This document shows positions 43,439 through 52,171 of a stretch of DNA of 64,000 nt, one piece after another (the first letter of the stretch is position 1; each line of letters starts with the position of its first letter). Under the pieces are notes generated by a model. That model made no database searches and was not told the origin of the DNA. It saw nothing but the letters and a program-made list of their open reading frames with translations. The translations under genes and the position numbers were made by a program. This DNA comes from Polynucleobacter sp. KF022 (GTDB lineage: Bacteria > Pseudomonadota > Gammaproteobacteria > Burkholderiales > Burkholderiaceae), in the NCBI RefSeq assembly GCF_027924105.1, contig NZ_AP026972.1, positions 806,001-870,000 of the forward strand, in the 5' to 3' direction.

Positions 43439-44290
43439 ATGAGCAGCTTTTCACCCCTAAATGCAGATTTGCATTGCCATTCAGTGATTTCTGACGGTAC
43501 TTTGACGCCCGAAGAATTGGCCGAGCGCGCCAAAGCAAATGGAGTGCATTTGTGGGCCCTGACTGACCATGACGAGTTGGGCGGCCAGAAGCGTGCCCGA
43601 GAGGCAGCTAGCACATTAAAAATTGATTACCTTTCTGGAGTAGAAATTTCTGTCACCTGGATGGGTGAGACCATTCACATAGTCGGCCTTGGAATTGATG
43701 CAGAGCATGCTGGAATTATTGAAGGTTTGCGTCAAACGCGAGATGGTCGCGCGAATCGCGCCAAACTGATGGCCGAGCAATTACTCAAAGTCGGTATTGC
43801 GGGTGCTTATGAAGGGGCACTGCATTTCGCAGGTAACCACGACTTAATTTCTAGAACTCACTTCGCACGTTTTTTAGTAGAGCAGGGCGTATGCCGCAAT
43901 ACTGAACATGTATTCAAGAATTACTTAATTGAAGGAAAGCCGGGATATGTCCCGCATCAGTGGGCGAACTTGGATAATGCAGTTCACTGGATTAAGTCGG
44001 CAGGGGGTGTGGCTGTTATTGCCCATCCCGGTCGTTACAGTAGATTGAATGCAATGCAGATGGACGAGCTCTACAAGCACTTTAAAGATCTTGGCGGCCT
44101 GGCGATTGAGGTGATTACCGGTAGTCACAGTCCAGATCAATATAAAACTTTTGCAAAGATTGCTCAGCAGTATGGTTTTTTAGCATCTCGCGGTTCAGAC
44201 TTTCATGACCCGAATGAGAGCCACATTGACTTAGGTAATTTGCCACACTTACCAGACCACCTGACTCCAGTATGGTCTGCCTTCCACTAA
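43439..44290 (+). CDS. PHP-domain phosphoesterase (RNase AM / YciV family)
   Basis: A 283-residue metal-dependent phosphoesterase. The PHP motifs are DLHCHSVISDGTLTPEEL (residues 9-26), LTDHDELGG and GVEISVTWMG; later AHPGRYS and RGSDFHDPNE provide more metal ligands. Family members dephosphorylate 3',5'-nucleotide bisphosphates or trim rRNA 5' ends. It lies nine bases after zapE and directly before trpS, near which this family is commonly found. Confidence 0.88.
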   Translation: MSSFSPLNADLHCHSVISDGTLTPEELAERAKANGVHLWALTDHDELGGQKRAREAASTLKIDYLSGVEISVTWMGETIHIVGLGIDAEHAGIIEGLRQTRDGRANRAKLMAEQLLKVGIAGAYEGALHFAGNHDLISRTHFARFLVEQGVCRNTEHVFKNYLIEGKPGYVPHQWANLDNAVHWIKSAGGVAVIAHPGRYSRLNAMQMDELYKHFKDLGGLAIEVITGSHSPDQYKTFAKIAQQYGFLASRGSDFHDPNESHIDLGNLPHLPDHLTPVWSAFH

Positions 44291-44318
44291 ATAATTAATC
44301 ACATAGAAAAAAATACAG

Positions 44319-45521
44319 ATGTTTGCTGAACGCGTTCTCTCTGGTATGCGCCCAACCGGTAATTTGCACTTAGGTCACTACCACGGTGTTTTAAAGAACT
44401 GGGTACGTTTGCAGTCTGAATACCCCTGTTTCTTTTTTGTAGCCGATTGGCATGCATTAACTACCCACTATGAAACCCCAGATGTAATTGAGCAATCCGT
44501 ATGGGATATGGTGATTGATTGGTTGGCAACTGGCGTAGATCCAAACCAAGCCACTTTGTTTATTCAAAGCAAAGTGCCTGAACATGCCGAACTGTTTTTA
44601 TTGCTTTCAATGGGTACTCCATTGGGTTGGTTGGAACGCGTGCCTACCTATAAAGATCAGATCGAAAAGCTCAAAGAAAAAGACCTGCAAACCTATGGTT
44701 TCTTGGGCTATCCATTGCTCCAAGCCGCAGATATATTGATCTATCGCGCTCAGTTTGTTCCTGTAGGCGAAGACCAGGTGCCCCACGTAGAGATGACTCG
44801 TGAAGTAGCCCGTCGCTTTAATTACTTGTATGGCCGTGAGCCTGGCTTTGAAGAAAAAGCATTAGAAGCTGTTAAAAAATTAGGAAGCAAACGCGCCAAG
44901 ATGTACGCCGAATTACGCGTTGCTTTTCAGGAGCGTGGAGATGACGAAGCTCTAGAGCAAGCAAAAGCATTGCTGCAAGAAGCGCAAAGCCTATCTATGG
45001 CTGACCGCGAGAGACTCTTTGGCTTCTTGGAGGGTGCTCGCAAAATTATCCTGCCTGAACCACAAGCATTATTGACTACGGCCTCTCGCATGCCTGGTAT
45101 TGATGGACAGAAGATGTCCAAGTCCTATGGCAATACGATTAGTATTCGTGAAAATCCGGAGGATGTGATTAAGAAGATTCGCACGATGCCTACAGATCCT
45201 GCTCGCGTTCGTAGATCCGACGTTGGTGACCCAGCACGTTGCCCGGTTTGGCAGCTGCATACCGTCTACTCTAATGAGGAGACTAAGCAGTGGGTAGATA
45301 AGGGTTGTAAATCCGCTGGCATTGGCTGCCTGGAGTGCAAGCAGCCTGTTATTGATGCGATCCTGGCTGAGCAGCAACCCATGTTTGAGCGTGCGCAGAA
45401 GTATTTAGATGATCCTAGTTTGTTACGCTCCATCATTGCTGATGGTTGCGATAAGGCACGTAAGGTTGCTCAAGAAACCATGCGTGAGGTTCGCGAGTCT
45501 ATGGGACTGGCTTACGATTGA
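44319..45521 (+). CDS. trpS: Tryptophanyl-tRNA synthetase
   Basis: A 400-residue class I synthetase. The HIGH-type motif is TGNLHLGHYHG (about 13-23) and the KMSKS motif lies in GQKMSKSYGN. It has the longer form seen in betaproteobacteria, with a cysteine-rich stretch CKSAGIGCLECK near the C-terminus, common to this TrpS group. It is followed closely by the methyltransferase gene. Confidence 0.96.
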   Translation: MFAERVLSGMRPTGNLHLGHYHGVLKNWVRLQSEYPCFFFVADWHALTTHYETPDVIEQSVWDMVIDWLATGVDPNQATLFIQSKVPEHAELFLLLSMGTPLGWLERVPTYKDQIEKLKEKDLQTYGFLGYPLLQAADILIYRAQFVPVGEDQVPHVEMTREVARRFNYLYGREPGFEEKALEAVKKLGSKRAKMYAELRVAFQERGDDEALEQAKALLQEAQSLSMADRERLFGFLEGARKIILPEPQALLTTASRMPGIDGQKMSKSYGNTISIRENPEDVIKKIRTMPTDPARVRRSDVGDPARCPVWQLHTVYSNEETKQWVDKGCKSAGIGCLECKQPVIDAILAEQQPMFERAQKYLDDPSLLRSIIADGCDKARKVAQETMREVRESMGLAYD

Positions 45522-45530
45522 GGATTAATC

Positions 45531-46094
45531 TTGCCTAATGCCCATGATGTGATTTCCAATGCATCTGCTTGGGTGAAGCGGTTTTCCCCGCTCATTCCAA
45601 AGGATGGTGTTGTTTTGGATCTTGCCTGTGGATCTGGGCGTCATTCAGAGTGGCTGGCAAATGCAGGCCACCAGGTATTGGCAGTTGACCAAAATCTTGC
45701 AGCAATAGAGTCTTTAAACCATCCGCTGATTTCTCTTCAGAGTTGCGATCTTGAACAAGCGGATTGGCCCCTCATAGGGAGTAATTTCAGCGCTATTGTT
45801 GTAACCAATTACCTGTATCGGCCACATTTAGACAAACTACCCAAAATGCTGCAAGCAGGGGGCGTCTTAATCTATGAAACCTTTGCCCTGGGTAATGGGG
45901 AATTTGGTAAGCCTTCGAACCCAAATTTCCTTCTTAATCCTGGGGAATTGCTCGCATTTGCAGCCCGCCACGAGCTTAAAGTAGTGGCTTATGAGGATAT
46001 TTATGTGGATGAGCCCAAACCAGCTATGGTTCAGCGCCTATGCGCTGTAAAAGGTGAGCTAAAACAGCGCATTCCGTTACAATTTCAGGGTTAA
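45531..46094 (+). CDS. Class I SAM-dependent methyltransferase
   Basis: A 187-residue Rossmann-fold methyltransferase. The SAM motif I is VVLDLACGSGRHSEWLA (about residues 26-42) and motif II-like AVDQNLAAIES follows; the NYLYRPHLDKLPKML segment resembles TehB/UbiE-type small methyltransferases. It starts at TTG 45531, with GAGG seven bases upstream. The substrate cannot be told. It is read together with trpS and dapA. Confidence 0.82.
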   Translation: MPNAHDVISNASAWVKRFSPLIPKDGVVLDLACGSGRHSEWLANAGHQVLAVDQNLAAIESLNHPLISLQSCDLEQADWPLIGSNFSAIVVTNYLYRPHLDKLPKMLQAGGVLIYETFALGNGEFGKPSNPNFLLNPGELLAFAARHELKVVAYEDIYVDEPKPAMVQRLCAVKGELKQRIPLQFQG

Positions 46095-46120
46095 GACAGC
46101 TAAAAATCGGTGCATATTCG

Positions 46121-47044
46121 GTGACAAATACAGCTCATTCCAAAGGTAGTAAAAAGCCCATCGCTGGCAGCATGCCCGCTATTGTTACCCCGATGTTTGA
46201 AGATGGCAGCTTAGATTACAAAAGTCTGCGCTCCTTATTGGATTGGCATGTCGCTGAAGGCACTGACGGAATTGTAATTGTTGGCACCAGCGGTGAATCT
46301 CCTACAGTTTCTGTTGAAGAGCATTGCGAACTCATCCGCGTAACAGTCGAGCAGATTGCTGGACGCATTCCGGTGATTGCTGGTACTGGTGGCAACTCTA
46401 CGATTGAAGCAATTGAGCTAACCAAATACGCGAAGCAAGTAGGCGCAGATGCCAGCTTGCAAGTAGTTCCGTACTACAACAAACCTACCCAAGATGGTAT
46501 GTATGCCCATTTTAAAAAGATTGCTGAGTCAGTAGATCTGCCAGTTATTTTGTATAACGTTCCTGGAAGAACGGTTGCTGATTTGAATGGCGATACTGTT
46601 GTTCGTTTGGCCGGTGTGCCAGGCATTATCGGCATTAAAGAAGCTACCGGTAGCTTGGAGCGTGGCACTTTGTTAATGAATGATCTCAAGCGCGCCGGTC
46701 ATCAAGACTTCTCCGTGTTTTCTGGTGATGATCTCACTGCTGCAATGCTGATGTTGATGGGTGGCAAAGGAAATATTTCAGTTACCGCCAACATTGCGCC
46801 TCGTTTAATGCATGAGCTCTGCGTTGCCGCCATGTCGGATGATGTAAAGCGTACTCGTGAAATTCAATATCAATTGATTGCAGTTCACAAAGCCATGTTT
46901 ACAGAAGCAAATCCGATCCCGGTTAAATGGGCTCTGCATGAGATGGGCAAAATTACTGCCGGCATTCGTTTGCCGCTAACTCCCTTAAGCAATTCCCTAC
47001 GTGAGCCGTTAAAGGCAGCTTTAAAACAGGCCAACTTATTATGA
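46121..47044 (+). CDS. dapA: 4-hydroxy-tetrahydrodipicolinate synthase
   Basis: A 307-residue class I aldolase that condenses pyruvate with aspartate semialdehyde, first step of the lysine/diaminopimelate branch. GTSGESPTVSVEEH contains the pyruvate-binding Thr pair, YNVPGRT the catalytic Tyr, and GIKEATG the Schiff-base Lys. A GTG at 46121 gives an about 17-residue extension before MPAIVTPMF; the true start is not certain. The dapA-bamC pair is the same as in E. coli. Confidence 0.96.
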   Translation: MTNTAHSKGSKKPIAGSMPAIVTPMFEDGSLDYKSLRSLLDWHVAEGTDGIVIVGTSGESPTVSVEEHCELIRVTVEQIAGRIPVIAGTGGNSTIEAIELTKYAKQVGADASLQVVPYYNKPTQDGMYAHFKKIAESVDLPVILYNVPGRTVADLNGDTVVRLAGVPGIIGIKEATGSLERGTLLMNDLKRAGHQDFSVFSGDDLTAAMLMLMGGKGNISVTANIAPRLMHELCVAAMSDDVKRTREIQYQLIAVHKAMFTEANPIPVKWALHEMGKITAGIRLPLTPLSNSLREPLKAALKQANLL

Positions 47045-48189
47045 TGAATTTGCTTCCATTAATCCGTCGATATTTATCGATCTTGGCTTTGCTCTCGATT
47101 GCATCGGTTGCGTTAACTTCATGTAAGTCAGTGACCAGTAGCGATACGGTTGACTACAAGAGTGCTGGTGCAGTACGCGGTCCAAATTTATCGTATCCAC
47201 CTGACTTAATTACTGCCCAAGCAGATCGTCGCTATATTGTTCAAGACGGTACAGCTACGATGTCCGAATACAATGCTGCCGCCAAGAAGTCTATACAGAT
47301 GAGAAGTAATGTGATGACTGGTATTCCAGGCATGCGTATTGCGCGAGATGGTGAAAGACGTTGGTTGGTTGTCGAAAAACCTGCTGCTGAGTTATATCCA
47401 CAAGTTAAAGATTTCTGGCAAGAGAATGGTTTCTTGTTGGTAGTTGACTCACCATCTACCGGCATTATGGAAACCGATTGGGCAGAAAATCGCGCGAAGA
47501 TTCAGCAAGACTGGATTCGATCAACGCTGAATAAGGTCTTAGACTCAATAGCGGATACTGGTGAGCGGGATAAATATAAAACCCGTTTGGAAGTTGCCAA
47601 GCCAAATGAAACTGAAATTTATATTACTCAAAAGGGCGCTTTAGAGAAGTGCGTCTCCGATACCACTGGTAACTGTTTGTACACCATTTGGACTGCGCGC
47701 CCCAATGATCCAGAGCTTGAGGCAGTATTTTTGCAGCGCCTCATGGAACGTTTGGGAATGACGCAAGAGCAGGCGAAGGCAATGGTTGCGGCGCCGCTTG
47801 GTCCTAAGACTCCTAAAGCGAAGTTTGTTCAAGAAGGTCCTAACCAGGGCTATATCGAACTGAGTGCGAGTTTTGATCGTTCTTGGCGCGATGTTGGTTT
47901 AGCTTTGGACCGCTCAAACTTTACAGTAGAAGATCGTAACCGTACCGCTGGTGTTTACTTTGTGCGCTACGTTAATCCAAAAGACTTGGGTGATACCAAA
48001 GGATTCTTCTCAAATCTGTTTAGTAGCAAAGATGACTCTAGTCTGAAGGCTAAAAAGTATCAGGTGATTGTGAAGAGCACGGGTGAGAATTCTGCCAATG
48101 TGTATGTACAAAATGCAGATGGCAAACCTGAAAATACACCTGCTGGCTTCCAGTTGTTGACTTTGTTAACTGATCAACTGACGAAGTAA
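47041..48189 (+). CDS. bamC: Outer-membrane assembly lipoprotein BamC
   Basis: A 382-residue lipoprotein of the BAM complex (formerly NlpB). A lipoprotein signal ends in the lipobox LTSC, with the lipidated cysteine around residue 28. The N-terminal part (SAGAVRGPNLSYPPDLI) is the BamC signature, followed by two helix-grip domains (about 95-225 and 265-380). Its ATG overlaps the dapA stop (ATGA); the second ATG at 47044 could also be used. Confidence 0.92.
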   Translation: MMNLLPLIRRYLSILALLSIASVALTSCKSVTSSDTVDYKSAGAVRGPNLSYPPDLITAQADRRYIVQDGTATMSEYNAAAKKSIQMRSNVMTGIPGMRIARDGERRWLVVEKPAAELYPQVKDFWQENGFLLVVDSPSTGIMETDWAENRAKIQQDWIRSTLNKVLDSIADTGERDKYKTRLEVAKPNETEIYITQKGALEKCVSDTTGNCLYTIWTARPNDPELEAVFLQRLMERLGMTQEQAKAMVAAPLGPKTPKAKFVQEGPNQGYIELSASFDRSWRDVGLALDRSNFTVEDRNRTAGVYFVRYVNPKDLGDTKGFFSNLFSSKDDSSLKAKKYQVIVKSTGENSANVYVQNADGKPENTPAGFQLLTLLTDQLTK

Positions 48190-48206
48190 GGCGATTTAAT
48201 GCAAAT

Positions 48207-48234
48207 AAAAAAGCCGCTTTTCAGCGGCTTTTTT
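48207..48234. terminator. Bidirectional terminator after bamC
   Basis: AAAAAAGCCGCT (48207-48218) pairs with AGCGGCTTTTTT (48223-48234) over a four-base loop, with long A and T flanks. It separates bamC from a convergent small lipoprotein gene. Confidence 0.9.
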
Positions 48235-48249
48235 TCTTCATGAAGAAGA

Positions 48250-48432
48250 TTACTTCTTAGCGTCAGCAGCAGGAGCAGCAGCTGGTGCAGCAGGAGCGGC
48301 AGCAGGAGCTTCAGCAGCAGGAGCAGCTGGAGCAGCAGCAGGAGCGGCTTCAACAGGCTTTGCTTCTTCTTTTTTACCGCAAGCGGCCAAGGCGATTGCT
48401 AACATAGCAGCGAGTACGAGTGACTTCTTCAT
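48250..48432 (-). CDS. Small Ala/Pro-rich lipoprotein
   Basis: A 60-residue protein. The first 18 residues are a lipoprotein signal with lipobox LAAC, cysteine at 18. The rest is low-complexity: charged KKEEAKPVE, then Ala/Pro repeats (AAPAAAPAAPAAEAPA and similar) and terminal DAKK. AAAGGAATT lies just before the ATG. Similar small lipoproteins are common in Polynucleobacter and relatives, but no function is known. It may be a cell-wall spacer or adhesion-type coat. Confidence 0.72.
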   Translation of the reverse strand: MKKSLVLAAMLAIALAACGKKEEAKPVEAAPAAAPAAPAAEAPAAAPAAPAAAPAADAKK

Positions 48433-48458
48433 TTGTAAATTCCTTTAAAAAAATTAAC

Positions 48459-48478
48459 AACAATTACCGGTAATTGTT
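48459..48478. promoter_or_regulatory. Perfect 20-bp palindrome before the small lipoprotein gene
   Basis: AACAATTACCGGTAATTGTT is fully symmetric and lies 26 bases upstream of the lipoprotein ATG. It may be an operator for a dimeric regulator. Transcribed, it would also fold as an 8-bp stem with a CCGG loop. A minus-strand TATAAT at 48524-48529 is a candidate -10 box. Confidence 0.5.
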
Positions 48479-48545
48479 TTCTGGAAAAACCAAGGGATAG
48501 TCCCTAGGTAGTATCCAGTATTTATTATATCCATCTCGAAATTCA

Positions 48546-49772
48546 CTACTGAAAAATCACCCATCCGGCTAAGTAGGCTTCATAAAGACTAGATTTATCA
48601 AGACCTTGTAGTTTTGCCTGGAGCTTTTTAAGTGCCGCCAGCTTCTGCCAGGCTCTTACAGTAGCCAGACTTTGCCCCTTGGTCATATTTTCCCCGTTGC
48701 AATACACCTGCGTCTTGAGGTTCAAAATACGGGTTTGCGGATGAGGAATGAGGGTGTTGGCCTCAAGCGTTTTAGCAAACTGTTTGGGGTTCAGGGGGTT
48801 TTCTGGTGCTTCAAAGATGGCTTGTTGTTTGGGTTCGGATAAATAAGCTGTAATACCGGGTAAAAAACCATCAATTTGATCAAGCTTCAGATCTTTCAGT
48901 TTCTTGCTCAGTTGCTCAATAAGTTCGTTTGGTAATTGCTCGGCGTTAAGGGTGGCCATTTGTTTTGGGTCTGCAAATTTTTGATCCAATCCTGGTATGT
49001 CCTCAAGAGACTCAGCTAAACGCCACAAGCCTTCTTGTAGTAACTCTTTAAAGCTGGGAGAACGAAATCCAACAGACCATGTTTGGCAACCAGGATCGAG
49101 GGCAATGCCATCATGCGCAATATGCGGCGGTAAATACAGCATGTCACCGGGTTCCAGAATCCATTGTTGTTCGGGCTTAAAGTGCTGCAAAATTTTCAGA
49201 GGCAATTTGGGATTAAGGCTTAAATCCTTTTGCGCTGAAATCTGCCATTGTCTTCTGCCTGACATTTGAATCAGAAAGACATCATATGAATCAAAGTGAG
49301 GCCCAACACCACCGCCAATTCCGGCAATACTAATCATCAAATCATCAAGGCGAGCATCTGGAATGAAGCGAAACCAAGACAGTATTTTTGCCGCGGCTGG
49401 ATGATGCGCTTCCATGCCTTGAAACAACAAAGTCCAGTTGGGTTTGTCTATTGCAGGAATAGCTTGCTTGGAGAATGGACCATGCTCAAAGCTCCAAGGT
49501 TTCGCTTTGACTAATCGGGACTCCACCTCATCCTTGGATGCAAATTGCAGTAATTCCTTTGCTGGTATGGGGCTGTCAAGCGGTTCGCCATTTTCGGCGG
49601 ATAGGGCAAAAGCCGGAATCGCCTTGCGGATCAGCAGAGGCTTTTTGTGCCAATACTGTGCCATGAACTGATCTGGGCTAATCCCACCAAATAGGGCCCA
49701 GGACTCGCCCAAAGGCAGCTTTGCGGGCGCTTGGGGCGGTTGATAGGGCTTGCTCAAGTAAAATGATGTCAT
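48546..49772 (-). CDS. roxA: JmjC-family ribosomal oxygenase (RoxA/YcfD-like)
   Basis: A 408-residue 2-oxoglutarate/iron(II) oxygenase. The cupin core has the iron motif GPHFDSYDVFLIQMSGRRQW (HxD) and the distal His in LYLPPHIAHDGIA. The E. coli homologue hydroxylates an arginine of ribosomal protein L16; the same target is inferred. The C-terminal winged-helix-like domain (about 290-400) is present. It is divergent from the FKBP gene with only 37 bases between. Confidence 0.88.
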   Translation of the reverse strand: MTSFYLSKPYQPPQAPAKLPLGESWALFGGISPDQFMAQYWHKKPLLIRKAIPAFALSAENGEPLDSPIPAKELLQFASKDEVESRLVKAKPWSFEHGPFSKQAIPAIDKPNWTLLFQGMEAHHPAAAKILSWFRFIPDARLDDLMISIAGIGGGVGPHFDSYDVFLIQMSGRRQWQISAQKDLSLNPKLPLKILQHFKPEQQWILEPGDMLYLPPHIAHDGIALDPGCQTWSVGFRSPSFKELLQEGLWRLAESLEDIPGLDQKFADPKQMATLNAEQLPNELIEQLSKKLKDLKLDQIDGFLPGITAYLSEPKQQAIFEAPENPLNPKQFAKTLEANTLIPHPQTRILNLKTQVYCNGENMTKGQSLATVRAWQKLAALKKLQAKLQGLDKSSLYEAYLAGWVIFQ

Positions 49773-49809
49773 AAAGAAATAAATGCTTTTAGAAACTGAT
49801 TAAAACCGA

Positions 49810-50424
49810 ATGTTCGACAAATTCCGCATGAAGATTGAAAAAAATACCATCGTATCCCTTCGCTATAGGCTAACCGACGCACAAAATAATGTAATCGAAG
49901 AACCAGATTCTCCGATGGTATACCTGCACGGTGGCTATGAGGGTACTTTTCCAAAAATTGAAACTTTGCTCGATGGACAGGATATTGGCTATGAAGCCAC
50001 GATCCAGTTAGAGCCTAATGAGGCATTTGGAGAGTACGATCCTGAGCTTTTGAAAATTGAACCACGCACACGCTTTCCGGAGCCTTTAGAGGTTGGTATG
50101 CAATTTGAAGGTGTGCCTGATGCCGAAGAGGATGCGGCTGCAGATGATGTCGATGATGAGCCATTGATTTATACCGTTACCGATGTTGCAGATAATCAAG
50201 TGGTGCTCGATGGTAACCATCCCTTAGCGGGAATGGCTTTACGTTTTTGGGTACAAGTTGAAGATGTCCGAGCTGCTACTGATGATGAGATTGAGAATCG
50301 TCATCCAGAAGGTGGCGAGAGTTTTTCATTTGGCATGCCTAATGACGATGATGGTGATGACGATGAAGAGTTTCCAGGTGGCGTATTAGGTGATAACAAC
50401 GCGGGCCCACGTACTCTGCATTAA
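49810..50424 (+). CDS. FKBP-type peptidyl-prolyl isomerase (SlyD-like)
   Basis: A 204-residue isomerase with the SlyD layout: FKBP domain interrupted by an insert-in-flap chaperone domain (about residues 75-150, containing EPRTRFPEPLEVGMQF and DNQVVLDGNHPLAGMALRFWVQVEDV). It has a long acidic insertion (DAEEDAAADDVDDEP) and a C-terminal acidic tail (DDDGDDDEEFPGG) instead of the His-rich tail of E. coli SlyD. The start at 49810 or ATG 49828 (MKIEKNT) cannot be resolved; no Shine-Dalgarno is visible. Confidence 0.87.
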   Translation: MFDKFRMKIEKNTIVSLRYRLTDAQNNVIEEPDSPMVYLHGGYEGTFPKIETLLDGQDIGYEATIQLEPNEAFGEYDPELLKIEPRTRFPEPLEVGMQFEGVPDAEEDAAADDVDDEPLIYTVTDVADNQVVLDGNHPLAGMALRFWVQVEDVRAATDDEIENRHPEGGESFSFGMPNDDDGDDDEEFPGGVLGDNNAGPRTLH

Positions 50425-50440
50425 TAAGCTACTGCAAATA

Positions 50441-50470
50441 AAAAAAGGAATAGTGCGCTATTCCTTTTTT
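50441..50470. terminator. Bidirectional terminator between the FKBP gene and cysE
   Basis: AAAAAAGGAATAG (50441-50453) pairs with CTATTCCTTTTTT (50458-50470) with a four-base loop. It serves both convergent genes. Confidence 0.9.
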
Positions 50471-50491
50471 GCTTTAGAGGGCTGATTAAAT

Positions 50492-51253
50492 CTATTCCTT
50501 CAGCCATTCTTTGATGGCATCAAGATCACGCTTAGTATCGCTTGAGCCAGCATCTATACCGCCTGGAGTGTTGTTTAACTTAGCAAGGGCTTTTTCCAGC
50601 GCTGCAATTTTGGCTTCTTGCTCAATCGTTGCATCAATCAAACCTTTTAAGGCCATGGATACAGGGTCATCAATATTGGGTGTGATGCCATAAGCAGAGA
50701 AATACTCTTTGGTTTTACTATCAGCGCTTTGCGGTAAATCTGGATGCAAGATGCGTGCAGGAATACCAACTGCAGTAGCGCCTGCTGGAATCTCTTTAAG
50801 CACAACAGCATTCGATCCAACGCGCGCACCATCACCCACAGTGAAGCCACCAAGCACTTTTGCGCCAGCACTCACTACAACACCTTTACCCAAAGTAGGG
50901 TGGCGCTTAATACCTTTGTAAAGCGATGTGCCACCTAAAGTTACGCCCTGATAGATGGTGCAATCATCGCCAATTTCAGTAGTCTCGCCAATCACAATAC
51001 CAAGGCCGTGATCGAGAAATACTCGACGACCAATCTTCGCGCCTGGATGAATTTCAATGCCAGTCAAAAAGCGCGAAAACATTGAGAGTACGCGCGCGAT
51101 CCATTTCAGGCCGAGATTCCATAAAAAGTGAGAGACGCGATGCAACCAAACTGCATGCAGGCCTTGATAGCAAGTAATGACCTCAAGACGGTTCCGAGCA
51201 GCTGGGTCTCTGGCAATGATGGAGTCGACTTGGTCGAAGAAAGGATTTGACAT
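50492..51253 (-). CDS. cysE: Serine O-acetyltransferase
   Basis: A 253-residue enzyme that acetylates serine in cysteine synthesis. After an N-terminal helical part, the left-handed beta-helix shows repeats such as GIEIHPGAKIGRRVFLDHGLGIVIGET and VTLGGTSLYKGIKRHPTLGKGVVV, which hold the catalytic His-Asp pair. Size is close to the family mean. It follows trmJ by 23 bases on the same strand. Confidence 0.95.
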   Translation of the reverse strand: MSNPFFDQVDSIIARDPAARNRLEVITCYQGLHAVWLHRVSHFLWNLGLKWIARVLSMFSRFLTGIEIHPGAKIGRRVFLDHGLGIVIGETTEIGDDCTIYQGVTLGGTSLYKGIKRHPTLGKGVVVSAGAKVLGGFTVGDGARVGSNAVVLKEIPAGATAVGIPARILHPDLPQSADSKTKEYFSAYGITPNIDDPVSMALKGLIDATIEQEAKIAALEKALAKLNNTPGGIDAGSSDTKRDLDAIKEWLKE

Positions 51254-51276
51254 GGTTTGATTTTAACGGGATGCGC

Positions 51277-52029
51277 TTATTTTCTCAGGAGCATCTGTTT
51301 TGCGATCCCTCGCAGAAGGTCTATTTCTTCCTTATGAAGACGGCTGCGGGCAAATAGCGCCTGTATACGTGGCATGAGTTTCTTAGGGTTGGCGGGGTCT
51401 AAATAGCCGATTGCCTCTAATCCTTCGCGCCAGTGATCTAGCATGGCAGCAACAGCTGCAGGGTCGGCAAAATCTGCCATTTCTTCGCGGTTGGCTAAAG
51501 AGTTGCACCCCCCGGCATTGCGTACCAGCGTCTCTCTGAGGCCGTATGCACAGACCATGAGGGCTTGGGCAAGATTGAGGGAAGGATAGTCTGGGTTAGC
51601 GTCTAGCCAGACTCTGTGGGTACACAAAGCCAAATGGTCATTATCTAGACCCGTTCTTTCCGGACCAAAAAGGAGGGCTACTTTTCTGCCTTCTTGGACT
51701 GTGTCACCAATGAGAGATCGTGCTGATTCCCAATCGATCGCAGGGGGCCCAAATTCTCGGTCACGGCTGGTAAGACCCAAAACCAGAGTGCATCCCTCTA
51801 CGGTCGAGCTTAAGGAGTCGCTCTCAATGGACTTTTCTAGAACATCTCCAGCACCGCTTGCTAGGGCAATAGCATCAGGATTAGTGGCTATGCCCTTGAC
51901 CTTAGGATTAATCAGCCTGAGATCGCTAAAACCCATCGTTTTCAGGGCGCGAGCGGCTGAGCCCACGTTGCCGGGGTGGCTGGTTTCCACTAAAACCCAG
52001 CGGAGTAATTCAGAAATTTCGGTATTCAT
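51277..52029 (-). CDS. trmJ: tRNA (cytidine/uridine-2'-O-)-methyltransferase TrmJ
   Basis: A 250-residue SPOUT methyltransferase modifying position 32 of tRNAs. VLVETSHPGNVGSAARALKTMGF starts the knot domain, KVALLFGPERTGLDNDHLALC and YPSLNLAQALMVCAYGL are the SAM-binding motifs. ATG 52029 is chosen; the codon before is TTG. It is divergent from suhB, as in E. coli. Confidence 0.93.
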   Translation of the reverse strand: MNTEISELLRWVLVETSHPGNVGSAARALKTMGFSDLRLINPKVKGIATNPDAIALASGAGDVLEKSIESDSLSSTVEGCTLVLGLTSRDREFGPPAIDWESARSLIGDTVQEGRKVALLFGPERTGLDNDHLALCTHRVWLDANPDYPSLNLAQALMVCAYGLRETLVRNAGGCNSLANREEMADFADPAAVAAMLDHWREGLEAIGYLDPANPKKLMPRIQALFARSRLHKEEIDLLRGIAKQMLLRK

Positions 52030-52171
52030 CAAGGCGCTGTGGCATGGTTAATAGGGGGCAATGGACGCTAATCGTTTAGAATCAATCTGTTAGCTTCGTA
52101 TTGTCATGCAATTTACCCTAGTTGTAGGCATTACAAGGGGCTTGTTCTTATTTAATTTGTCCATCAATACT

